A stretch of DNA of 17,848 nucleotides. Origin: SIG510 sp045540975 (GTDB lineage: Bacteria > Bacillota > Clostridia > Oscillospirales > JAAYXM01). This document shows positions 12,942-17,848 of the stretch, in pieces; positions within the stretch are counted from its first letter, which is position 1; the number at the start of each line of letters is the position of its first letter. The notes below the pieces were generated by a model that made no database searches, was not told the origin of the DNA, and saw nothing but the letters and a program-made list of their open reading frames with translations. The stretch spans positions 1 through 17,848 of the forward strand of contig JAZQIE010000098.1 in NCBI GenBank assembly GCA_045540975.1. The letters are read 5' to 3'. Position numbers and translations under genes: made by a program.

Positions 12942-14198
12942 TTATTCCACAATGTTTCCGTCTACGATGGTATACTGCACCTTTCCGTACAGACGGTAGC
13001 CGAGGTACGGGGTGTTTTTGCTCTTACTGACGATTTCGTCCGCCTTCACTTCCCATGCTTCGTGCGGATTGAAGAGCACGAAATCCGCAGGTGCGCCCTG
13101 CACCATTTTGCCCGCGGGGATACCGAGGATTTCGCCCGGGTTTTGGGTGAATTTGCGGAGCATTTCCAACATACTGAGATGTCCGGGTTTGACCAGATAG
13201 GTGATTGCGACCGCGAGCGCGGTTTCAAAGCCGATGATACCGTTGGGTGCGGCGGAAAATCCTCGTCCCTTTTCATCCGCATGGTGCGGCGCATGGTCGG
13301 TTGCGATGGCATCGATCGTGCCGTCTTTGAGTCCTTCAATGATTGCCGCCACATCGTCGGGAGTGCGGAGGGGCGGATTCATCTTGGTATTGGAATTGCG
13401 CGACATACAAACCTCATCGGTGAGCGAGAAGTAGTGCGGACAGGTTTCCGCGGTGACCTTCACGCCGCGCGCTTTTGCATCGCGGATGAGATTCACACTG
13501 CCGCGGGTACTGATATGCGCGATATGGACGGGAGAATCCGTGACCGATGCGAGCACGATTTCACGCGCGACCATACACTCTTCCGCCGCAGGACTGATGC
13601 CCTGCACGCCCAGACGCTTTGCGGCGATGCCGTCATGGATGACGCCGTGCTTCATGGTGGGCTCTTCGCAATGGGAGGTGACGGTGAGGCCGTGTTTTTT
13701 CGCTTCAAGAAGTGTGTCGTGCATCATTTTTGCGCTTGCGACGGGGAGTCCGTCATCACTCACGCCCACCGCACCTGCCTCACGCAGTGCGGCGAGGTTT
13801 GACATCTCCTCGCCCTGCATTCCGCGGGTAATGGTACCAAACGGGTGGACGTGGACGGATGCGGGCGCGCTCAAAACTTGTGCGATGAGTTCGGGGGTGT
13901 CGAGCGGCGGGGTGGTATTCGGCATACAGGCGATACTGGTAAAGCCGCCTTTTGCCGCACTCTTTGTCCCGCTTGCGATGTCTTCTTTATGGGTCTGCCC
14001 CGGCTCGCGCAGGTGACAGTGCATATCCACAAGACCCGGCGCCACGATGAGACCGCGCGCGTCCAAGACCTCGCCGTCCGGCTCTTTGCCCGGGTATTTG
14101 ATGTCTGCGATTTTGCCGTTTTCAATTACGATGTCCGCGGTACCGTTGATACCGCTTGCAGGGTCAATGACCCAGCCGTTTTGAATCCAGATTCTCAT
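12942..14198 (-). CDS. pyrC: Dihydroorotase (type I)
   Basis: This 418-aa zinc amidohydrolase closes carbamoyl-aspartate to dihydroorotate. The metal ligands of the type I group are visible: DMHCHLREPG (H60, H62, substrate-binding R64), D150 in SDDG in place of the carboxylated lysine of other groups, H176 in SHCEE, H228 in AHIS and D301 in ATDHAPH. Length is normal. ATG 14198 has GGAGG 7 nt upstream, and it overlaps the lipoprotein stop codon by four bases (ATGA), a sign of translational coupling. pyrF follows after 14 nt. Confidence 0.97.
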   Translation of the reverse strand: MRIWIQNGWVIDPASGINGTADIVIENGKIADIKYPGKEPDGEVLDARGLIVAPGLVDMHCHLREPGQTHKEDIASGTKSAAKGGFTSIACMPNTTPPLDTPELIAQVLSAPASVHVHPFGTITRGMQGEEMSNLAALREAGAVGVSDDGLPVASAKMMHDTLLEAKKHGLTVTSHCEEPTMKHGVIHDGIAAKRLGVQGISPAAEECMVAREIVLASVTDSPVHIAHISTRGSVNLIRDAKARGVKVTAETCPHYFSLTDEVCMSRNSNTKMNPPLRTPDDVAAIIEGLKDGTIDAIATDHAPHHADEKGRGFSAAPNGIIGFETALAVAITYLVKPGHLSMLEMLRKFTQNPGEILGIPAGKMVQGAPADFVLFNPHEAWEVKADEIVSKSKNTPYLGYRLYGKVQYTIVDGNIVE

Positions 14199-14791
14199 TG
14201 TTGATCCTCCGCAACAATCCAGACCACCTGACTGATTCGTCCGCTCTGTGCATGGACCTGCACCGAGCTTCCGTCCGCATTGTACCAGGAGTGGATGGTT
14301 GCTTCATCCTTTACGTTGTTCTGACTGTATTCGCACACGATTTCAAGACCGGGTGCGCCAAAGACCTCTTCTGCTTTGACGAATTTGTCCCCTTCCCCGA
14401 TGTCGGAGATTTTCTCCTCGATATAGGGGTTTGCAAACGGGATGAGGTCCTCGGATTTATTGTAATACAGGGTTTTGGCACGGACCTTGCCCTCAAAGTT
14501 GTAGATGATATTCACGCCGCAGGATTTCTTGTCGTTTACATATGCGGTGTACATCGGCTCGCCCGACTCGTCTTTGCGCTCCACACCGGGGCCGAAGAGG
14601 GCTTCCACATCGGCGCGGGACATGGTGCGGTCGACTTGGTTATAATAGGAATAAAGCTCTTCCACGGTTTCGGGCGGGACGGCATTCGGGTCCACCTGCG
14701 GGACTTCCTCGGTGGATTCGGGCCACGGCATACACGAAGAACAGAGCAGCATCAGAAGTGATGCGAGTAACAGTAAAGAAAATTTTTTCAA
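14195..14791 (-). CDS. Predicted lipoprotein with two BamE/SmpA-like motifs
   Basis: This 198-aa protein starts with a lipoprotein signal peptide: KK, a run of leucines and LCSSC, with lipidation most likely at C20. After a Pro/Glu-rich linker come two short repeats of the kind seen in BamE/SmpA-type small domains (VDRTMSRADVEALFGPG and GDKFVKAEEVFGAPG). It would be anchored on the outer face of the cytoplasmic membrane. I chose TTG 14791 because AAAGGA is 9 nt upstream and it gives a clean MKKFSLLLL start; an in-frame TTG at 14800 touches the ribosome site. It overlaps pyrC by four bases and is the first gene of the pyrC-pyrF transcript. No clear promoter or PyrR attenuator was found upstream. 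Function unknown. Confidence 0.8.
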   Translation of the reverse strand: MKKFSLLLLASLLMLLCSSCMPWPESTEEVPQVDPNAVPPETVEELYSYYNQVDRTMSRADVEALFGPGVERKDESGEPMYTAYVNDKKSCGVNIIYNFEGKVRAKTLYYNKSEDLIPFANPYIEEKISDIGEGDKFVKAEEVFGAPGLEIVCEYSQNNVKDEATIHSWYNADGSSVQVHAQSGRISQVVWIVAEDQQ

Positions 14792-14833
14792 GAAAACCAA
14801 TCCTTTCCGTAACTAAACACGTTTCTTTCGGGA

Positions 14834-14846
14834 ACAATAACATTGT
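14834..14846. promoter_or_regulatory. Small palindrome in the divergent lipoprotein / small-protein region
   Basis: ACAAT-AAC-ATTGT is a 5-bp perfect dyad in the 81-nt gap between the minus-strand lipoprotein gene and the plus-strand 59-aa gene. It could be an operator for either, but may be chance. I saw no good -35/-10 pair for either gene here. Confidence 0.2.
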
Positions 14847-14872
14847 AAGTTCAAATGAAGGAGGATGCGCGA

Positions 14873-15052
14873 ATGAACTCATTCATGAAAGGGATGACCA
14901 CCGGCGTCCTGCTCAGCTCCGCGGCGGTCGCCACGGTCGCTACCATGATGCCGAAAAACAAAAAGGCCACACGTAACATGAAGCACAATGCGGAAAAAGC
15001 GCTGAAAGCAATGGGCGGTTTCATCGACAACGTGCAATCAATTTTAGACTAA
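14873..15052 (+). CDS. Small YtxH-like protein, 59 aa
   Basis: It begins MNSFMKGMTTGVLLSSAAVATVATMM, one short hydrophobic segment (about residues 8-26). A Lys-rich stretch (PKNKKATRNMKH) and an amphipathic helix (AEKALKAMGGFIDNVQSIL) follow. This is the layout of small YtxH-type Firmicutes proteins of unknown function, with the hydrophobic part probably anchoring it in the membrane. ATG 14873 has a strong AAGGAGG upstream; the frame extends to 14855 but that start lies before the ribosome site. It is a one-gene unit followed by a weak hairpin at 15055-15074. Confidence 0.75.
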   Translation: MNSFMKGMTTGVLLSSAAVATVATMMPKNKKATRNMKHNAEKALKAMGGFIDNVQSILD

Positions 15053-15054
15053 AC

Positions 15055-15074
15055 TGTCGGATTTTTATCCGACA
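15055..15074 (+). terminator. Hairpin after the YtxH-like gene, weak terminator
   Basis: An 8-bp stem TGTCGGAT/ATCCGACA with a TTTT loop begins 2 nt after the stop codon. The following sequence (TACATTTATAG) is only moderately T-rich. Confidence 0.55.
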
Positions 15075-15153
15075 TACATTTATAGTATAACAGACCGACG
15101 GGGCATAACTCAATGACTTTTTTGTGAATTTTAAAAATTTCTCAAAATTATAC

Positions 15154-15182
15154 TTGATTTTTCAAAAATGCTGTGGTATCAT
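15154..15182 (+). promoter_or_regulatory. Predicted promoter of tRNA-Arg
   Basis: TTGATT (15154-15159), a 17-nt spacer and TATCAT (15177-15182) stand 22 nt before the mature tRNA. Confidence 0.7.
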
Positions 15183-15204
15183 AGATAAGCATTCATTGAG
15201 ATGT

Positions 15205-15281
15205 GCGCTCGTAGCTCAGCTGGATAGAGTACTTGACTACGAATCAAGGGGTCACAGGTTCGAATCCTGTCGGGCGTGCCA
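15205..15281 (+). tRNA. tRNA-Arg (anticodon ACG)
   Basis: This 77-nt cloverleaf has encoded CCA. The acceptor stem is GCGCTCG with CGGGCGT, including two G-U pairs. The anticodon stem CTTGA/TCAAG encloses loop CTACGAA, anticodon ACG at 15239-15241, and the T arm is CAGGTTCGAATCCTG. ACG is read as ICG after deamination of A34, the usual arginine tRNA for CGN codons in bacteria. Confidence 0.97.
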
Positions 15282-15282
15282 G

Positions 15283-15320
15283 AAAAAAGGCCTTAACTTT
15301 GAAAAGTTAAGGCCTTTTTT
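15283..15320 (+). terminator. Intrinsic terminator of tRNA-Arg
   Basis: A 17-bp perfect stem (15283-15299 with 15304-15320, loop TGAA) begins with six A and ends with six T, starting 2 nt after the tRNA CCA. The repeat array begins at the very next base. Confidence 0.93.
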
Positions 15321-15475
15321 CAATGATATTTGCCTCACGGCAAATGATGACGCGAATGCTAATGATGTTTCCTTCGGAAATGATGTCGCTTCGCTAATGA
15401 TTTAAGGCAAACATCTCATCATTGCGAGTAAAACGAGCAACATCATTATGCGAAGCATAACATCATGCATCATTG
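15321..15475 (+). repeat. Palindromic repeat array (AATGATG unit) between tRNA-Arg and the four-helix-bundle gene
   Basis: Nine copies of a constant word occur. Five read AATGAT(G) at about 15322, 15343, 15361, 15379 and 15396. Four read the complement (C)ATCAT(T) at 15417, 15441, 15461 and 15468. Between them are variable short hairpins: TTTGCC-TCAC-GGCAAA, TTTCC-TTC-GGAAA, CGC-TTC-GC and TATGC-GAA-GCATA. The left five and right four are inverted relative to each other, so the outer CAATGAT and ATCATTG can close the whole 155-nt block. It contains no plausible gene and is not a CRISPR: the constant words are far too short and the spacers are self-complementary. The last copy supplies the -35 box of the next gene. 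Confidence 0.75.
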
Positions 15476-15501
15476 AAATCACCTGACGGTTGTGCTATAA
15501 T
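15473..15501 (+). promoter_or_regulatory. Promoter of the four-helix-bundle gene, partly made of repeat DNA
   Basis: TTGAAA (15473-15478), a 17-nt spacer and a perfect TATAAT (15496-15501) lie about 25 nt upstream of the start codon. The first three bases of the -35 are the end of the last CATCATTG repeat. Confidence 0.8.
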
Positions 15502-15525
15502 TCTTAAATAAAGGGGGGCGTTCTC

Positions 15526-15885
15526 ATGAAAGAGAATAAACTTGCAGAACTTTCCACGGATTTTTCTGTCGATATAATCAACCTTGTGAAGGATTTAAAA
15601 GCAAACCGCGAATCTGTGATTTCCAACCAAATCGGAAGAAGTGGCACAAGCATCGGTGCCAACATCCATGAAGCGCAGTATGCTCAAGGCAAGAAGGATT
15701 TTATTTCAAAACTGGAAATTGCTTTAAAAGAAGCAAACGAGACCGGTTATTGGCTGAAACTGTTATATCGAACAAACTATATCGATGAGAACACGTTTCA
15801 GGCGTTATCCTCAAAATGCACCTCGTTACGCGTGATGCTGATTGCTTCTTGCAAAACCGCAAAGAACAAGGCAGAATCAGTATAA
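15526..15885 (+). CDS. Four-helix-bundle protein (S23/Avd-like)
   Basis: This 119-aa all-helical protein belongs to the family first found in intervening sequences of 23S rRNA and related to Avd of diversity-generating retroelements. The signature is visible at about residues 42-56 (GRSGTSIGANIHEA), followed by KKDFISKLEIALKEANETGYWL, the usual helix 2-3 region. Members form pentameric barrels and are thought to bind nucleic acid; the cellular role of stand-alone copies is not established. ATG 15526 follows AAGGGGGG by 7 nt. No reverse transcriptase or rRNA gene is nearby. The gene sits behind the palindromic array, which holds part of its promoter, and codon use is more AT-rich than in the pyr genes. 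The array and gene may move together (inference). Confidence 0.9.
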   Translation: MKENKLAELSTDFSVDIINLVKDLKANRESVISNQIGRSGTSIGANIHEAQYAQGKKDFISKLEIALKEANETGYWLKLLYRTNYIDENTFQALSSKCTSLRVMLIASCKTAKNKAESV

Positions 15886-15952
15886 AGAAGCCGCAAGGTT
15901 GAAGATTTCACCGTGAGTGGAAAAAACGATTTCATGATTAGGAGTTGATTTT

Positions 15953-16324
15953 ATGTTTACATTTGCACATAACAATTACAATGTCCGTGATTTGGAGGCG
16001 TCGCTGAAGTTTTACAGCGAGGCGCTGGGGCTTTCCGAAGTGCGCCGCAAGGCTGCGGAAGACGGAAGCTTTATCATTGTATTTTTGAGTGACGGCAGCA
16101 GCACCCATCAGCTGGAACTGACCTGGCTGCGAGACTGGGACCGTGCATACAACTTGGGTGACAACGAGTTCCACCTCGCACTCACCGCGGAGGATTTTGA
16201 CGCGGCACATGAAAAGCACAAGGAAATGGGCTGCATTTGCTTTGAAAACCAAGCGATGGGGATTTATTTCATCTCGGACCCGGACGGGTACTGGATTGAA
16301 ATCGTCCCGTCCAAGAGGGGGTAA
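15953..16324 (+). CDS. Glyoxalase I-like VOC metalloenzyme
   Basis: This 123-aa protein has two beta-alpha-beta-beta-beta units of the vicinal oxygen chelate fold. The four glyoxalase I metal ligands are all in place: H6 (FAHNNYNVRDLEASLKFY), E55 (QLELTWL), H74 (EFHLAL) and E116 (DPDGYWIEIVP). It is therefore likely a lactoylglutathione lyase-type enzyme that removes methylglyoxal-thiol adducts. The thiol used by such bacteria, and hence the exact substrate, is uncertain. AGGAG lies 8 nt upstream of ATG 15953. The M20 gene starts 5 nt after its stop codon, so the two are probably co-transcribed. No clear promoter was found in the 67 nt before it. Confidence 0.9.
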   Translation: MFTFAHNNYNVRDLEASLKFYSEALGLSEVRRKAAEDGSFIIVFLSDGSSTHQLELTWLRDWDRAYNLGDNEFHLALTAEDFDAAHEKHKEMGCICFENQAMGIYFISDPDGYWIEIVPSKRG

Positions 16325-16329
16325 CGGAG

Positions 16330-17451
16330 ATGTCACAAGATGCATGGATTCAGTTTCGGCGTGATTTACACAAAATCCCCGAGCTTGGCTTTGAGGAATA
16401 CGAAACACAGCGCTATCTGATGCGCAAGCTTTGTGATTTCGGGCTCAGACCCGAGCCGATTGCAGGCACGGGCGTGAAGGCGGTGCTCGACACGCGCAGA
16501 CCCGGTCCCACCCTCGCCTTCCGCGCGGATATGGACGGGCTCGCGGTGGAGGAGCAAAACGATGTGGAGTACAAATCCCAGCACCCGGGCAAGATGCACG
16601 CGTGCGGGCATGATTTCCATATGGCGGCGATGCTCGGACTCGCCGACACACTCACCCGTCAAAAAGAAAACCTCTGCGGTAAGGCGGTATTTTTCTTCCA
16701 GCCTGCCGAAGAGGTGCTTTGCGGAAGCAGCGGCGTCATTGAGTCGGGCGCACTGACCGACCCGAAGCCCGATGCGATTTTCGGGCTTCATGTATGGGAT
16801 TTGCCGCTCGGCACGATCGGGCTCAAATCCGGGCCGCTCATGGCGGCGCCCGCGTTTTTCGAGCTCACGGTCACAGGGGTTGGCGGTCACGGTGCCGAGC
16901 CGTTTAAGTGCAAAAACCCGATCACCGTGGCGGCGCAAATCGTAAACGCGTTTGACTCGCTTGCCAATTCCCTGACCCATCCGACAAAGCCGCTTGTGAT
17001 TTCGGTTTGCTCGATGGATGCGGGACGTGCTTCCAACGTGATTCCCGACACCGCGACATTGCGCGGTACGGTTCGAACCTTTGATGACGAGATGATGCCG
17101 CAGGTACTCTCTCTCCTTTCTGCAAATGCGGAGAGAATCGCATCCGCATTCGGCTGCCGTACCGAGTTTACCGCCAAGCATTTCCACGGCGCGGTGCACA
17201 ATCACCCCGCCCTTTCCGAGTGGGCGAAGAAAACGCTTGACGGAGAGTTTCAGTTGGTCGAGCCGACCCCGAGTATGATTGGTGAGGATTTCTCGAATTA
17301 TGCACAGGTTGCACCCTCGCTCTTCTTGTGGGTGGGTGCCGCCCCGTGCAAGCTCCATGACCCGAAAAACAACCCGGATGAGCGCGCACTTTCCTACGCG
17401 GTTTCCGCCCTCACCCGCCTCGCAGAAGAGAAACTATTGCGAAAAGAATAG
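16330..17451 (+). CDS. M20 family amidohydrolase (N-acyl-amino-acid / hippurate hydrolase type)
   Basis: This 373-aa cytosolic metallopeptidase relative cleaves N-acyl groups from amino acids or related amides. The di-metal site is complete: C92 and H94 in MHACGHDFH, E127-E128 in QPAEE, H154 in GLHVWD, and H343 in LHDPKNNPDE. H187 in GGHGAEP lies in the dimerisation domain. RADMDGLAVEE at 65-75 is the usual substrate loop. The length fits the aminoacylase/IAA-amino-acid hydrolase branch; the substrate cannot be read from sequence. ATG 16330 follows GAGGGGG by about 9 nt. It forms a two-gene unit with the VOC gene and is followed by two hairpins (17454-17490 and 17520-17552). Confidence 0.93.
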   Translation: MSQDAWIQFRRDLHKIPELGFEEYETQRYLMRKLCDFGLRPEPIAGTGVKAVLDTRRPGPTLAFRADMDGLAVEEQNDVEYKSQHPGKMHACGHDFHMAAMLGLADTLTRQKENLCGKAVFFFQPAEEVLCGSSGVIESGALTDPKPDAIFGLHVWDLPLGTIGLKSGPLMAAPAFFELTVTGVGGHGAEPFKCKNPITVAAQIVNAFDSLANSLTHPTKPLVISVCSMDAGRASNVIPDTATLRGTVRTFDDEMMPQVLSLLSANAERIASAFGCRTEFTAKHFHGAVHNHPALSEWAKKTLDGEFQLVEPTPSMIGEDFSNYAQVAPSLFLWVGAAPCKLHDPKNNPDERALSYAVSALTRLAEEKLLRKE

Positions 17452-17453
17452 GA

Positions 17454-17490
17454 ACCCGACCCGTCACGCAATCAAAGATTGCGGTCGGGT
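17454..17490 (+). other. Two-part stem-loop after the M20 gene
   Basis: Inner stem GCAATC/GATTGC (17468-17473, 17477-17482) and outer stem ACCCGACC/GGTCGGGT (17454-17461, 17483-17490) share one hairpin with a 6-nt bulge on the left strand. No T-run follows, so by itself it is not a classic terminator. It may protect the mRNA end. Confidence 0.5.
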
Positions 17491-17519
17491 GCCCCGGAAC
17501 CTTGTTGTTTCACAATAGG

Positions 17520-17552
17520 AAAAATCCCGTCACGGTGTGACGGGATTTTTTT
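17520..17552. terminator. Bidirectional terminator between the M20 gene and the ROK gene
   Basis: A 14-bp stem (17520-17533 with 17537-17550, loop GGT) starts with five A and ends in a run of seven T. It serves both converging genes, and the ROK stop codon overlaps its edge. Confidence 0.92.
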
Positions 17553-17848
17553 ACTGTACAAGGAAGTTATTGACGTCGAAGATTTTGGTGAGCAGGTACT
17601 GTGCGCAACCGTTGGTGACCGCGTTATTCTGCGAGCAGGAGTATGCCAGCATGGTACGGGTGAAGGTTTGACGGTTGGTGATTTTTTTGACCTGACGGTT
17701 TAAGACGTCGAGGAACATGGGGCCGAATTCGGTGACACGGCCGCCGATGATGATGGCTTCCGGGTTTAAGAGATTGATGACGTTGCCGATGCCCTGCGCG
17801 AGGTAGGCACAGGTTTCCTCGATGATGCGGCAAGCGAGTTCGTCCCCT
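17551..17848 (-). CDS. ROK family protein (sugar kinase or repressor), C-terminal part only
   Basis: The gene runs off the right edge; only the last 98 residues are visible. The segment IGNVINLLNPEAIIIGGRVTE is the characteristic C-terminal helix-strand of ROK proteins, preceded by CRIIEETCAYLAQG. The last residues are KIFDVNNFLVQ before TAA at 17551-17553. The ATP-binding and zinc motifs of ROK proteins, and any N-terminal DNA-binding helix-turn-helix, would lie outside the window, so kinase and repressor cannot be told apart. Confidence 0.88.
   Translation of the reverse strand, partial: GDELACRIIEETCAYLAQGIGNVINLLNPEAIIIGGRVTEFGPMFLDVLNRQVKKITNRQTFTRTMLAYSCSQNNAVTNGCAQYLLTKIFDVNNFLVQ

Noticed and set aside
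12891..13802. Plus-strand open frame of 303 codons
   Set aside because: Antisense shadow of pyrC, whose zinc ligands and length leave no doubt about the real strand.
14792..14872. Divergent promoters for the lipoprotein and the 59-aa gene
   Set aside because: Only poor hexamer pairs were found (for example TTGTTC with TAGTTA at 16 nt), not strong enough to list.
15321..15475. CRISPR array
   Set aside because: The repeated word is only 6-8 bases, units occur in both orientations, and the spacers are themselves hairpins. No cas gene is nearby.
16366..17358. Minus-strand open frame of 330 codons
   Set aside because: Antisense to the M20 amidohydrolase, which has a full metal site and a normal start. 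No domain is recognisable in the antisense reading.

Overview
The window looks like chromosome of a Gram-positive, low-to-moderate GC gut-type Firmicute, most likely class Clostridia in or near Oscillospiraceae/Ruminococcaceae. The signs are strong AGGAGG ribosome sites, ECF-transporter and MocR genes, a PyrK/PyrD (class 1B) pyrimidine module, a four-helix-bundle (S23/Avd-like) protein and bidirectional A/T-flanked terminators. Genus cannot be fixed from the sequence alone. Most of the window is ordinary core genome with two accessory-looking pockets: an AT-rich two-gene cassette at about 2.6-4.6 kb, and short palindromic-repeat arrays beside the two tRNA genes.

Layout. 1-1.7 kb: an ECF transporter S component and a divergent MocR-type regulator share overlapping promoters. 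The regulator is C-terminally truncated, and its stop codon lies inside the -35 box of the next gene. 1.76-2.6 kb: uppP (undecaprenyl-diphosphatase). 2.6-4.6 kb, minus strand: an AT-rich pair encoding a cysteine-motif protein and a DEDDh exonuclease / helical-repeat / BRCT protein. 4.8-5.1 kb: an MmcQ/YjbR protein. 5.2-5.4 kb: a small palindromic repeat cluster and tRNA-Gly(GCC). 11.6 down to 5.5 kb, minus strand: a tightly packed operon pyrK-pyrD-(phosphatase::GNAT fusion)-lipid flippase-large membrane protein, with a promoter at 11.7 kb and a terminator at 5.46 kb. 11.7-12.0 kb: a 309-bp element with inverted ends separating pyrK from pyrF. 14.8 down to 12.0 kb, minus strand: lipoprotein-pyrC-pyrF. 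14.9-17.5 kb, plus strand: a small membrane-anchored protein, tRNA-Arg(ACG), a palindromic repeat array, a four-helix-bundle gene, a glyoxalase-like VOC gene and an M20 amidohydrolase. The right edge holds the C-terminus of a ROK-family protein on the minus strand.

How it works together. Dihydroorotase, the two-subunit NAD-linked dihydroorotate dehydrogenase and OMP decarboxylase cover three steps of de novo UMP synthesis (carAB, pyrB and pyrE are not in the window). The second pyr operon continues into envelope-related membrane genes, and uppP nearby recycles the undecaprenyl carrier that such flippases use. The most unusual signals are the two arrays of constant 7-8-mers alternating with small GAA/TTC-triloop hairpins. 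Each lies directly downstream of a tRNA terminator, and one donates the -35 box of the four-helix-bundle gene. The exonuclease-repeat-BRCT cassette and the pyrF/pyrK inverted-repeat element come next.
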